Assembly: GCA_943846745.1 (NCBI GenBank)
Contig: OX044360.1
Coordinates: forward strand, 1,798,001-1,862,000
DNA length: 64,000 bases
Direction: 5' to 3'
Source of the DNA: Opacimonas sp002292215
GTDB taxonomy: Bacteria; Pseudomonadota; Gammaproteobacteria; Enterobacterales; Alteromonadaceae
The translations under genes were made by a program, and so were the position numbers. Numbering within the stretch: the stretch's first letter is position 1; every line of letters begins with the position of its first letter. This document shows positions 41,632-50,658 of the stretch, piece by piece. The notes under the pieces are model-generated. The model had not been told where the DNA came from and ran no database searches. It saw only the letters and a program-made list of their open reading frames with translations.

Positions 41632-43100
41632 TCCCGTTAACATATTGGTTAATGGCGGCAATGTTGACGCCACTACTCGGCGCGCTGGTTATTTCCAGAT
41701 TAGATAAATTACCCGACTATCGAGAAGCAGTCACTCTTGTCACCGCCAGCATTTTGTTTAGCATTAATGTGTATTTGTTTAATCACCTTGATGCAGCTAG
41801 CTCGGCTCAGTTTACTATTGCAGAACCTATTGAAGGATTGGCGATATCTTTTGTTCTCAATCAATTTGGATTGATGTTTGCGTTGATTGCCAGTGGTTTA
41901 TGGATCGCCACATCCATCTATGCCATTGGCTATATGCGTGCGCATCATGAAAAAAATCAAACCCGCTTTTTTACGCTTTTCGCCGTCGCAATTGCCGGTG
42001 TCATGGCTGTCGCGTTTTCTGAAAACTTATTTACGTTGTTTATTTTTTATGAGTTCTTAACCGTTTCAACCTATCCATTAGTGACTCATGCTGGCACACG
42101 AGAAGCCAAACGTGGTGGTCGCAAATATATCCTGATATTGATGGGCACCTCCATATTGTTCTTTTTGCCCGCCATGATTTGGGTGTATTACCTAGCTGAT
42201 ACCCTCACTTTTACTTCTGGTGGTATTTTAGCTGGGCATGCTGATCCTAAATGGGTATTACCGCTGCTGTTAATGTTTATTTTAGGGATCAGTAAAGCCG
42301 GTGTCATGCCGTTTCACAAATGGCTACCAGCAGCAATGGTTGCTCCTACCCCAGTTAGTGCATTATTGCATGCAGTCGCGGTCGTCAAAGCAGGTGTGTT
42401 CTCATTGGTGAAAGTCGTGGTGTTTATCTTTGGTACGGATTTTATCACCGAGTCAGGGGCCAATAAGATTTTACTGTGGTTCCCAATTATCACCATCGTC
42501 CTAGCGTCGCTCATAGCCTTGAGTAAAGATAACCTAAAAGAACGTCTTGCCTATTCTACTATCAGTCAACTCAGCTATATCGTATTGGGCGCGTTACTCG
42601 CCACTCAACAAGCGGTGATAGGTGCAGGGATGCATATCGCCATGCATGCCTTTGGCAAAATTGCGCTGTTTTTTGCTGCGGGCGCTATATTAGTCACGAT
42701 GCATAAAAAACTCGTCAGTGATCTCAATGGCATGGGCCGGGCAATGCCGTTAACGTTTACCGTATTTACCATCGGCACGTTAAGTATCATAGGGATCCCA
42801 TTATTTGGTGGTATGTGGAGCAAGTGGTATTTGCTATCTGGCGCATTAGGCTTTGAACAAAATGCTGTACTCTATTGGACGGTATTGGGGGCATTAACCT
42901 TAAGCACCTTATTAAATGTGTATTACTTGTTGAGCATTCCTGTCAGAGCTTTCTTTTTCACAAACCCGAGTTACACCGTAATTAAAGAAGCACCCAAAGC
43001 TTGCTTGATTGGCATGGCGATCCCGACATTCGTCACGCTGTACTTATTTTTTGACCCGTCTATTTTTTATGGCTTGTCGTTATCGTTGACGGGATCATAG
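41628..43100 (+). CDS. Second proton-pump-like subunit (MrpD/NuoL-like)
   Basis: A 490-residue paralogue with about 14 membrane segments. It keeps Glu in FIFYEFLTVSTYPLV and Lys in GISKAGVMPFHKWLPAAMV, and has the NuoL/MrpA-like block PVSALLHAVAVVKAGVFSLV. It is the best candidate for the N-terminal antiporter module of classical MrpA, but lacks the fused C-terminal modules, which are encoded separately at 38790-39359. It overlaps mrpD by 4 bases. Confidence 0.88.
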   Translation: MIPLTYWLMAAMLTPLLGALVISRLDKLPDYREAVTLVTASILFSINVYLFNHLDAASSAQFTIAEPIEGLAISFVLNQFGLMFALIASGLWIATSIYAIGYMRAHHEKNQTRFFTLFAVAIAGVMAVAFSENLFTLFIFYEFLTVSTYPLVTHAGTREAKRGGRKYILILMGTSILFFLPAMIWVYYLADTLTFTSGGILAGHADPKWVLPLLLMFILGISKAGVMPFHKWLPAAMVAPTPVSALLHAVAVVKAGVFSLVKVVVFIFGTDFITESGANKILLWFPIITIVLASLIALSKDNLKERLAYSTISQLSYIVLGALLATQQAVIGAGMHIAMHAFGKIALFFAAGAILVTMHKKLVSDLNGMGRAMPLTFTVFTIGTLSIIGIPLFGGMWSKWYLLSGALGFEQNAVLYWTVLGALTLSTLLNVYYLLSIPVRAFFFTNPSYTVIKEAPKACLIGMAIPTFVTLYLFFDPSIFYGLSLSLTGS

Positions 43101-43107
43101 GTGCCTT

Positions 43108-43485
43108 ATGAATAATAATAATCACTCTGATGCCGTTGATTCTTGTGACGCTGCTGACATTTCTAACACTAAACGCGAAGTCACGTTTTTTGATCAACCG
43201 CGCAACGTCGCTTTGATTTTAAAGACGTTTTATGCATTGTGCATTATTTTGGTCTTGCTGGATTTCTTTGTGCATCGACATATTTATGTGTATTTTGAAA
43301 CAATCCCCGCCTTTTATGCCATTTATGGCTTTGTCGCTTGTGTGGTGTTAGTCGTGTTAGCCAAAATCATGCGCAAAGGGTTAATGCGTGATGAGCATTA
43401 TTATGATGCGCGAGTTGATGAGCAAGATACGCCAACGCTTAACGACAGCCCTCAAGCTACTGCAACCAAAGAGGCGCAATCATGA
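43108..43485 (+). CDS. Small two-segment membrane protein of the Mrp operon
   Basis: A 125-residue protein with two membrane segments (LILKTFYALCIILVLLDFFV and AIYGFVACVVLVVLAKIM) flanked by acidic, low-complexity ends. It is not one of the seven standard Mrp subunits. It lies between two pump-like genes, 7 bases after one and overlapping the next by 4, so it is probably an accessory subunit of this variant complex. Confidence 0.75.
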   Translation: MNNNNHSDAVDSCDAADISNTKREVTFFDQPRNVALILKTFYALCIILVLLDFFVHRHIYVYFETIPAFYAIYGFVACVVLVVLAKIMRKGLMRDEHYYDARVDEQDTPTLNDSPQATATKEAQS

Positions 43486-45155
43486 GTTATGCTATCCCTG
43501 CCTTTTTACCGTTTTTCTTAGCAGCTATTTTTGCTTGGGTCGCCCCAATTAAGTGGCGTTATGCACTCGTACTTGTGCCATTGATTAATGGTTTATGGTT
43601 ATTCTTTTCGCCATCACCGAGCCCTATTATGCTCGATGTACACGTGTTTCAGTTACAACTTGTCGCCGTAGACCAACTCAGTTTATTATTCGCCTATTTG
43701 TTTCATATTGCATGCTTTATCTGTTTGATTTATGGCTTACACAGCAAAGATAAAGTGCAACTTGTGGCGGGCTTAGCTTACGCAGGCAGTGCTGTCGGCG
43801 CAGTATTTGCCGGTGATTTTATTACACTGTTTATTTTCTGGGAATTACTGGCATTAACGTCGGCATTTTTAGTCTTCGCTCGACGCACTGAAGCAGCTCG
43901 TAATGCAGGTATTCGCTACTTAATGATGCATATTTTATCAGGCGTCGCATTATTGATCGCGGCCATTATGCATTATCGTGCCACCGGTAGCTTAGACATT
44001 ACTTATATTGGCTTAGACTCAGCAGCTTCATATTTGTTCTTATTTGCATTTGGGATCAAAGCGGCATTCCCATTTTTACATGGTTGGTTAGCCGATGCAT
44101 ACCCCGAAGCCACACCCGTCGGTACCGTTTTTTTATCAGCATTCACCACCAAAGTGGCTATATATATGCTTGCTAGGACATTTCCTGGAGAAGAAGTATT
44201 AGTGTATATAGGTGCAGCCATGACCTGTTTCCCGATTTTTTATGCCGTTATCGAAAATGACTTACGCAAAGTACTCGCGTATAGCTTAATCAACCAATTG
44301 GGTTTCATGGTTTGTGGTATAGGAATTGGTACAGCCTTAGCACTCAATGGGGCTGTTGCTCATGCCTTTAACGATGTTATTTTTAAAGGCTTGTTGTTCA
44401 TGTCGATGGGGGCGGTGTTGCATCGAGTAGGACATGTCAATGGATCTGATCTTGGCGGATTAGTCAAAACGATGCCTAAAACAGCCTTATTCTGCATTGT
44501 TGGTGCCGCTTCAATTTCCGCGTTTCCATTATTCAGCGGCTTTGTGAGTAAAAGTATGGTCATGGCAGCGATGATTGAAGCCGGTCACGAATATTTATGG
44601 CTGATGCTACTTTTTGCTTCCGCAGGTGTATTTCACCATGCAGGGATCAAAATTCCGTTCTTCGCTTTTTTTGCCCACGACAGTGGCTTGCGCCCCAAAG
44701 AAGCGCCAACCAATATGCTTGTAGCAATGGGTCTGGCCTCGGTATTATGTATTTTGATAGGTAGTTTTCCAGAGCTACTGTATCAAATGCTACCATGGGA
44801 AAATACCTACATGCCGTATGACTTGACACATACGTTGACGCAATTGCAGTTATTGTTTTTCTCAGCACTGGCATTTGTATGGCTTAACAAAATGGGCTTA
44901 TACCCTCCAGAGCTCAAGTCGGTCAATCTCGACGTTGAATATCTGTATCGCAAAGTATTGCCAGCGATGGGTAATAAGTGCCAAGCTGCGGGCGACTTTA
45001 TCACCCAGAACATCTTACACGCTGCCACATCAGCACTGAATCTTATCCCTAAAATGAACCGTGATGCAGATGCCAGCGCAGCAACGCTGACCCTACGTAT
45101 GGCAATTGGCTTTGTGTTGTTAGCATTAGTCGCCTTGGTTACGGAATTAATGTAA
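43482..45155 (+). CDS. Third proton-pump-like subunit (MrpA/NuoM-like)
   Basis: A 557-residue membrane protein. It keeps Glu in ITLFIFWELLALTSAF, Lys in FAFGIKAAFPFLHGWLADAY and Lys in SAFTTKVAIYML, all hallmarks of antiporter-like pump subunits. A longer C-terminal region (after about residue 450) carries a hydrophilic stretch (PELKSVNLDVEYLYRKV) resembling the lateral segment found at the end of such subunits. It is the last gene of the operon. A third pump subunit goes beyond the MrpA/MrpD pair of the classical complex. Confidence 0.88.
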   Translation: MSYAIPAFLPFFLAAIFAWVAPIKWRYALVLVPLINGLWLFFSPSPSPIMLDVHVFQLQLVAVDQLSLLFAYLFHIACFICLIYGLHSKDKVQLVAGLAYAGSAVGAVFAGDFITLFIFWELLALTSAFLVFARRTEAARNAGIRYLMMHILSGVALLIAAIMHYRATGSLDITYIGLDSAASYLFLFAFGIKAAFPFLHGWLADAYPEATPVGTVFLSAFTTKVAIYMLARTFPGEEVLVYIGAAMTCFPIFYAVIENDLRKVLAYSLINQLGFMVCGIGIGTALALNGAVAHAFNDVIFKGLLFMSMGAVLHRVGHVNGSDLGGLVKTMPKTALFCIVGAASISAFPLFSGFVSKSMVMAAMIEAGHEYLWLMLLFASAGVFHHAGIKIPFFAFFAHDSGLRPKEAPTNMLVAMGLASVLCILIGSFPELLYQMLPWENTYMPYDLTHTLTQLQLLFFSALAFVWLNKMGLYPPELKSVNLDVEYLYRKVLPAMGNKCQAAGDFITQNILHAATSALNLIPKMNRDADASAATLTLRMAIGFVLLALVALVTELM

Positions 45156-45248
45156 TGACTCATCAATATCATACACTCACCCCATTCATAAAACCGGTGG
45201 CGGCTTATCTAGCATGCTAGATGTTGATGGTGATAGGCTTTGGCCGTA

Positions 45249-45276
45249 GAAAAAAAAAGGCCCCTAAAGAGGAGCC
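45249..45276 (-). terminator. Rho-independent terminator of the uxuA operon
   Basis: GGCCCCT (45259-45265) pairs with AGGAGCC (45270-45276), with one mismatch, around a 4-base loop. On the minus strand it is followed by a run of T. It lies about 160 bases past the Nramp-like stop. On the plus strand it may also end the Mrp transcript, though without a T tail. Confidence 0.7.
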
Positions 45277-45372
45277 AAGACACTATGAAAACATAAATAA
45301 CTAAACTTTAAGTACAAACACACTCTGTACAATTTAATTAACATTATTAAAACAATTAACCTGACCACTGTC

Positions 45373-45415
45373 AACCAATTTGGTTAACTATTTTCGATAA
45401 ATGGTATACCAAAAG
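45373..45415. promoter_or_regulatory. UxuR-like operator pair in a convergent intergenic region
   Basis: AACCAATTTGGTT (45373-45385) is a perfect odd palindrome. TGGTATACCAA (45402-45412) is the core of the ExuR/UxuR consensus; over 18 positions (45398-45415) it matches 13. Both lie just past the 3' end of the Nramp-like gene, between convergent transcripts, where an operator has no gene to control. They may be left over from a lost gene. Confidence 0.45.
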
Positions 45416-45436
45416 GTAAACCCATTTAATATTGTC

Positions 45437-46201
45437 TTATATCGTCGCTATAATTAACTGCCATACGCCTTTCACACCAATGAAAGAAGTAAATATAGAG
45501 AACACTAAGATTGCAGCTAAAATACTATTGGCGACCCATGTGTTAGTGTGCGATTTCATCAAGTCTTTACGATTTCCTAAATAAAATATACAGGCAACGG
45601 TAATCGGTAGGATCACAGCATTGAATGCTTGTGAAATAATCATAACCAACACCGGGCGTGCATCAAATATTGGCACGACAAGACCCAATAAAGAAATCGC
45701 AAACACAATAATACGATACTTCGCTAAACTGCGTTCAAAGAACTGGGTTTTACCATTCCAAAAAATGTAATACACCAAAGCCACAAAAAACGCTGCAAAA
45801 TAAATCGGAGCAATACCACCTTCTACCGCTGACTTTGACCACTCATAACATATATCAGCCACGATCCCCATGACGCCCATAACACTGCCGCACACGCCTG
45901 TGGTTAACGCGACTAAAAAGAAAATACCGACGCCAGGGTGAATGTGTTTACGAAACGCTTCAAGCGCAGTCTCCCCCGTTACTAACGTATAGCGTCCATA
46001 CAGGTTGATCATAAAGAACGTACATAAGCAAGACGCGACAATCGTCCATAGCAATGTCATACCATAATCTGCACCCGCTTTCGCCATGGCAGTGACACTT
46101 CCAGTGCCAATATTAAAACCAAGTAAAAAAATACCGGGTAAAAATAATGCTAATCCTTGGGCAAATTTTTGTTTAAATGATTGTGCCTCTGCTTGTTCCA
46201 T
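45437..46201 (-). pseudogene. Nramp-family permease with the central part deleted in frame
   Basis: The 254-residue frame starts like an Nramp-type transporter (LALFLPGIFLLGFNIGTGSV) and ends like one (RPVLVMIISQAFNAVILPIT), but Nramp proteins have about 400 residues or more. At about base 45722 the sequence jumps from FFERSLA, near the end of the first third, to KYRIIVFAISLLG, which belongs near the last third. About 140 residues, several membrane segments, appear to be missing without a frameshift. Transport is therefore doubtful. The first membrane segment has Phe-Asn-Ile-Gly in place of the metal-binding DPGN, as in the divergent Nramp-like proteins of sugar loci. ATG 46201 has GGAG at 6 bases; the longest frame begins at TTG 46237. 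Last gene of the uxuA operon. Confidence 0.72.
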
Positions 46202-46288
46202 GTGTTGCTCCATGTGCGACGGTGCGACGACCGCCAAAGTTATTATTGTTTTCGTTATTAATAAGGGGTTATTAGTGTTGTATGATTA

Positions 46289-47761
46289 TCAACGCAGTAT
46301 TTGATTGGCGCTAAGCGCTTGCTCAACCCCGAGTCGCTCGATACTGATGTGACATTGAGTAACCTTATCCATGAACGCCCGATGATGATAAAAATCAAAT
46401 CTTTGTGCTCCCGCCAAGCGCAAATAACTGTGCATGCGTGCTGGGTAATCTGTAGTATCTGTATTGTCTATAGCACTAGAATGAGCGAACGCTTCAGCTA
46501 ATGGATCATTCAAATCATTTTGTTCGAGTGCTTTACGGATAAAACTAGCCCATGTAGCAACCGCAAACGCCATATAATTGCTAGCACCGCCAACTCGTAA
46601 GGCATCATCAATGGCAGGAAACCAACGTTGTTGAATTTTTTGCGAGCTATCAGTGCCCACCTGTAATACCGCATACGGTAAATTGTGATTGCGAAAACGC
46701 GCTAAGACTTCATCAATATAAGTAGTACCTGACATAGTGCTAGGCACATGGGTCACGGGTAATACATTGAGCTTTAACGCTTGTTCAGCAAATAACGCTA
46801 GTGAAGAACGGCGTAGTGCCTCGTGAATAAACTGATCACCTGCCAAATAGCCCATCGCAGCAAGCATGGAATGACTGGCATTTAAGAAGCGTAATTTTAC
46901 TTTTTCAAAAGGGGTAATATCATCAACAAATAATGCCCCGACGCGATCAAATGGCGGGCGTTCACCAGCAAAATTATCTTCAATAATCCATTGAGTAAAT
47001 GGCTCTGCAGCAACTGGCGCGGCATCGAGCAATCCTAATTTTTGTGCGACATCATGTTTGAGCTGTTCACTGGTAGCAGGCGTAACACGATCGACCATTG
47101 AAGAAGCAAACGCAACGTTAGCCTCAACCCAAGCGAGAGTCTGAGGACTATGCTGTGCTAACAAAAGTTTGACACCAGCTTTAACAAACTCACCACCGGC
47201 ATGCATATTGTCACAACATAACACGGTTAACTTCGCGCCTTGTTGAGCGCCGCGCTGGATAAGTCCCGCGGCAATATATCCATAAATAGTGCGAGGCTGC
47301 GACAGATCATTAAGATCATGTGCAACCCCTGACGCAGACACATCTAGCTCGCCATTAGCCAGATCATAACCTTTTTCGGTAATCGTCATGGTGATTAATT
47401 GAGTTGTATTTTTGGCAACCGCTGCAATGACTGCTTGCGGATTTTCGGGTGCAACCAATATGTCCTGCAACGCACCCACAACTTGATATTGGGTTTGCTC
47501 ACCCAATGTCGCCTGAGTATATAAATAATCTTGTGGCGCTAAATGATCACGCATATCTGGAGAACGCATAGAAACACCAGTAATGCCCCACTTTAACTCA
47601 CCTTTTTTAAGCAACGCATCACAGTACATGGCTTGATGAGCGCGATGAAAATTACCTACACCGAAATGCACAATACCATTTCCCACCGTCACCGGAGCAT
47701 ATTTTGGCGCTAGAATATTCGCAGGAAGTTGCGTTAAATTAGCCTGATTAAGACGTTGCAT
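46289..47761 (-). CDS. Long-chain mannitol dehydrogenase family (fructuronate reductase or mannitol 2-dehydrogenase)
   Basis: A 490-residue NAD-dependent polyol dehydrogenase. The N terminus (LNQANLTQLPANI, then GIVHFGVGNFHRAHQAMY) strongly resembles mannitol 2-dehydrogenase MtlK. The catalytic Lys-Asn-His are in KLRFLNASHSMLAAMGYL, and MVDRVTPAT and AEPFTQWIIEDNF are also conserved. The position between mannonate dehydratase and other uronate genes suggests UxuB-like reduction of fructuronate to mannonate. Oxidation of mannitol from brown algae to fructose is an equally good reading from the sequence alone. Confidence 0.9.
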   Translation of the reverse strand: MQRLNQANLTQLPANILAPKYAPVTVGNGIVHFGVGNFHRAHQAMYCDALLKKGELKWGITGVSMRSPDMRDHLAPQDYLYTQATLGEQTQYQVVGALQDILVAPENPQAVIAAVAKNTTQLITMTITEKGYDLANGELDVSASGVAHDLNDLSQPRTIYGYIAAGLIQRGAQQGAKLTVLCCDNMHAGGEFVKAGVKLLLAQHSPQTLAWVEANVAFASSMVDRVTPATSEQLKHDVAQKLGLLDAAPVAAEPFTQWIIEDNFAGERPPFDRVGALFVDDITPFEKVKLRFLNASHSMLAAMGYLAGDQFIHEALRRSSLALFAEQALKLNVLPVTHVPSTMSGTTYIDEVLARFRNHNLPYAVLQVGTDSSQKIQQRWFPAIDDALRVGGASNYMAFAVATWASFIRKALEQNDLNDPLAEAFAHSSAIDNTDTTDYPARMHSYLRLAGAQRFDFYHHRAFMDKVTQCHISIERLGVEQALSANQILR

Positions 47762-47774
47762 GTTGATATTTCCC

Positions 47775-48878
47775 CTACTGCTGTGTCGGTAGCACTTGTG
47801 TTAGTTCGCTACCTGGATAACATTCTAATATTGTCATACCCGTAGTCGATTCATACACGAAGTCGGTTACCCCTGCTGGGCAAAAAAAGCGCTCCCACTG
47901 TTGCAAGGTAATGACTTCATCGCTAATGCGCATCGTACCCGAACCGGCAGTCATCACGCCAAAGAAAAACTCGTTTTCATTACGTGCATACTGACCTTGA
48001 ACCGTTGCCCGCTTAACGGTAAAACATGATGTTTTATCTGGGCCAATAAGTAGCTCTAAGGTGTTGCCGTTGCCATCTTGGTTTAACATAGTGGGGATGC
48101 AGCGAAATTCAGCATCGATTTGCGATGGAGGGACAGGATCAAAATTAAACACATCTAATGCTGTTTCAATACCACGATCCATAAAACGCGCCTTTTCGGG
48201 GATCACGTAACCACAACGTTCAAACTCAAAGCGAACAGCTAAATCAGAAGGCTCCATAATTTCGAGCATCAAGATCCCTTCGCCTAGCGCATGAGGACGG
48301 CCGCCGGGTAATAAAAATACATCTCCAGGTTTGACCGGAATTTTATCAAAACACTGTTCAATAGCAGTGATGTTTTGCATCTCGATCCACTCTTTTAATT
48401 CAGCACGACTCGGCGAACGCTGAAATCCAGCATATATATAAGGTTCAGTGACATCGTCTCGAATTTCAAGGATCACGTAGGCTTCAGTTTTACCGCGTGG
48501 CGAATCTAAACGCGCTTGCGCAAATTCACGGGTAGGATGTGCTTGAAAATGTAAACGCGTTGCACTGTCTAAATATTTCACTAACGGAATATCATCCATG
48601 GTGCGCCCACCGTCAGTGGTTGCGCCTAGATAATAGTCTTGATTCTGTTGTATTACGTCTCTAAATGACACAGATTGCCCAGCATCATCGGTAACTAATG
48701 CTAACCCTTCCGAAATATGCTCTCGGCCGATGTTTTTAGCCGCAACTGTTGAGCCAATCCAATCTTCAGGAAAGCTTGAGTCTTGCGGATCATCTTTGCC
48801 TTCAATGATGTCTAATTGCTTACCACCTTGATAAGTGCGCCACACCCGATTCGCACCAAACTTGATTATTTGACTCAT
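47775..48878 (-). CDS. Class I mannose-6-phosphate isomerase-like cupin
   Basis: A 367-residue ManA-type protein with the zinc ligands: Gln and His in LHFQAHPT, Glu in KTEAYVILE and His in PGGRPHALGEG. The C-terminal cupin lobe ends FVYESTTGMTILECYPG. It interconverts mannose 6-phosphate and fructose 6-phosphate or acts on a related sugar. The start overlaps the uxuA stop by 4 bases, so it is translationally coupled to it. In this operon it may handle a mannose- or mannuronate-derived intermediate. Confidence 0.85.
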   Translation of the reverse strand: MSQIIKFGANRVWRTYQGGKQLDIIEGKDDPQDSSFPEDWIGSTVAAKNIGREHISEGLALVTDDAGQSVSFRDVIQQNQDYYLGATTDGGRTMDDIPLVKYLDSATRLHFQAHPTREFAQARLDSPRGKTEAYVILEIRDDVTEPYIYAGFQRSPSRAELKEWIEMQNITAIEQCFDKIPVKPGDVFLLPGGRPHALGEGILMLEIMEPSDLAVRFEFERCGYVIPEKARFMDRGIETALDVFNFDPVPPSQIDAEFRCIPTMLNQDGNGNTLELLIGPDKTSCFTVKRATVQGQYARNENEFFFGVMTAGSGTMRISDEVITLQQWERFFCPAGVTDFVYESTTGMTILECYPGSELTQVLPTQQ

Positions 48879-50140
48879 GCTTGATTACCTTTGTTCGTTA
48901 CCGCAGATAGCTGCGCGGAAAGGGCACGGATCACACCACGCACTTCGGCTAAGCCTTTCATACGACCAATCCCTGAATAACCTGGATTAACGGTTTTGCC
49001 AATATCATCCATCATTTGATGACCATGATCTGGACGAATAAAGATTTCGTCGATGCCATCAGCCTTGGAACCGTTATTATCATTAGCGATAGCAGCAACA
49101 TCATTCCGGCGACGCTGTTCTTCTAATAACAATTCTTGTACTACTTGAATCATATCGATGTCACTGTCTAAATGACTCGCTTCATAAAAAGAACGTTGTT
49201 CTTGCGGATCGCGACTGACACCACGTAAATGAGAAAAATGAATACGAGGCCCAAATTGCTTTGCCATTTCCGGTAGATTGTTGTCAGGTCGACTACTATA
49301 AGTACCAACACACAAAGTGATACCATTTGCCGGACTAGGTAAGGCTGCGAATAAAATATCCAAATCCGCTGCCGTACAAATAATACGAGGTAAACCCAAC
49401 ATATCCCTAGGCGGATCATCTGGATGAATCGCTAATTTAACCCCTAACGCTTCTGCTCGTGGCAACACTTGGGCTAAAAATGCAAACAGGTTTTTACGTA
49501 AGCCTGCACTATCCATGTTTTTATAGTTACCCAACATCTGACGGAAATCGTCAAGGCCATAGGCGTTAGTCATTTTCCCAGGTAACCCTGCAATTATATT
49601 ATTGGTAAGTTGCGTACGCTCGGCATCATCCATCGCATCAAATACCGCTTGGGCTTCAACAATTTCTTCCGCACTATATTCCGCTTGAGCATTGTCGCGC
49701 TGCAAAATAAACAAATCAAATGCTGCAAACTTAGACTGATCAAAGCGTAACGCATAAGCGCCATTGGGAAGTTTGTAATTAAGATCGGTTCGCGTCCAAT
49801 CAATGACTGGCATAAAATTATAACAAATGGTTTTAATGCCACATTGTGCAAGATTCTCCATTGAAGCAATCCAGCTATCAATATACTGCTGGTGACCTGG
49901 GCGGCCTAATTTAATATCTTCATGTACCGGAATGCTCTCTACGACACTCCAAGTCAAAGGTGACAAATCTGCAGCGCAATCTTCGATTAAAGCCTGATGC
50001 TCTTGAATCGCTGCTAACGGCCATGCTTGACCCGTCGGAATATTATGCAGCGCACTGACAATATCGGTCGCACCGGTTTGTCTTATATCAGCTATTGTTA
50101 CTGGGTCGTTCGGACCAAACCATCTCCAAGATTCACGCAT
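48875..50140 (-). CDS. uxuA: Mannonate dehydratase
   Basis: A 421-residue TIM-barrel enzyme that dehydrates D-mannonate to 2-keto-3-deoxygluconate. Conserved blocks are MRESWRWFGPNDPV, YNFMPVIDWTRTDL, LAIHPDDPPRDMLGLPRI, IHFSHLRGVSR and FIRPDHGHQMMDDI. A short insertion (ANDNNGSKADGID, about residue 350) is not typical of the E. coli enzyme. It is the first gene of uxuA-manA-like-uxuB-like-nramp, with a perfect UxuR-type palindrome 105 bases upstream. Confidence 0.95.
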   Translation of the reverse strand: MRESWRWFGPNDPVTIADIRQTGATDIVSALHNIPTGQAWPLAAIQEHQALIEDCAADLSPLTWSVVESIPVHEDIKLGRPGHQQYIDSWIASMENLAQCGIKTICYNFMPVIDWTRTDLNYKLPNGAYALRFDQSKFAAFDLFILQRDNAQAEYSAEEIVEAQAVFDAMDDAERTQLTNNIIAGLPGKMTNAYGLDDFRQMLGNYKNMDSAGLRKNLFAFLAQVLPRAEALGVKLAIHPDDPPRDMLGLPRIICTAADLDILFAALPSPANGITLCVGTYSSRPDNNLPEMAKQFGPRIHFSHLRGVSRDPQEQRSFYEASHLDSDIDMIQVVQELLLEEQRRRNDVAAIANDNNGSKADGIDEIFIRPDHGHQMMDDIGKTVNPGYSGIGRMKGLAEVRGVIRALSAQLSAVTNKGNQA

Positions 50141-50244
50141 TTTTCATCTCTCTAAGTTAAATTTTTATATAGTTAAGCTATAATTTCTTTATTTAAGTCT
50201 ATCTGTATGGACCACAAAACTGTACCCAAAAACCAATGAAACAG

Positions 50245-50262
50245 AAATTGGTCGACCAATTT
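50245..50262. promoter_or_regulatory. UxuR/ExuR-type operator (perfect 18-bp palindrome)
   Basis: AAATTGGTCGACCAATTT is a perfect palindrome that matches the UxuR/ExuR consensus AAATTGGTATACCAATTT at 16 of 18 positions. It lies in the 518-bp region between divergent uxuA and the TonB receptor gene. A GntR-type repressor gene is not in the window. The rest of this gap holds the sites at 50489 and 50537 and no gene. Confidence 0.8.
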
Positions 50263-50488
50263 AAAGATTAAAAATCTTATTTATTTTTGTTTTTTATTCT
50301 ATAAACATCATTCAGTCAATACTTTATATGCATACTTCACTAGCGGTAAAAACGAGCCAACCTCAGTAAAACCGACATTCAAAAGACTTAATTACGACTT
50401 TAACACGGCAGAAAAAAACCAATCCCAAACACTCCACTCGCATCATTGTAAGACCATAATAGCACACAACATTCATATTTATTTTACC

Positions 50489-50505
50489 AAAGTGGTTGAC
50501 CTTTT
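50489..50505. promoter_or_regulatory. Degenerate UxuR-type site before the TonB receptor gene
   Basis: AAAGTGGTTGACCTTTT keeps the TGGT-ACC core and A/T flanks of the perfect site at 50245. It lies 154 bases before the receptor start. Weaker than the first site; offered as a candidate. Confidence 0.4.
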
Positions 50506-50536
50506 AGTAATTAATTGTAAAGATAGCGTTAATTCC

Positions 50537-50552
50537 TTGCATACGTTTGCAA
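50537..50552. promoter_or_regulatory. LacI-type operator-like palindrome before the TonB receptor gene
   Basis: TTGCATACGTTTGCAA pairs in all but one position of its arms and has a central CG like LacI-family operators. It lies about 107 bases before the receptor start, near the expected promoter. Confidence 0.45.
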
Positions 50553-50658
50553 TATATATGTAACGAATACAGAAACACATTACATACAATACACACGTTA
50601 ACAAATGATGCGGTTGTCATGACATATTAATGCCAGCAGCCACACAGGAGAACACACC

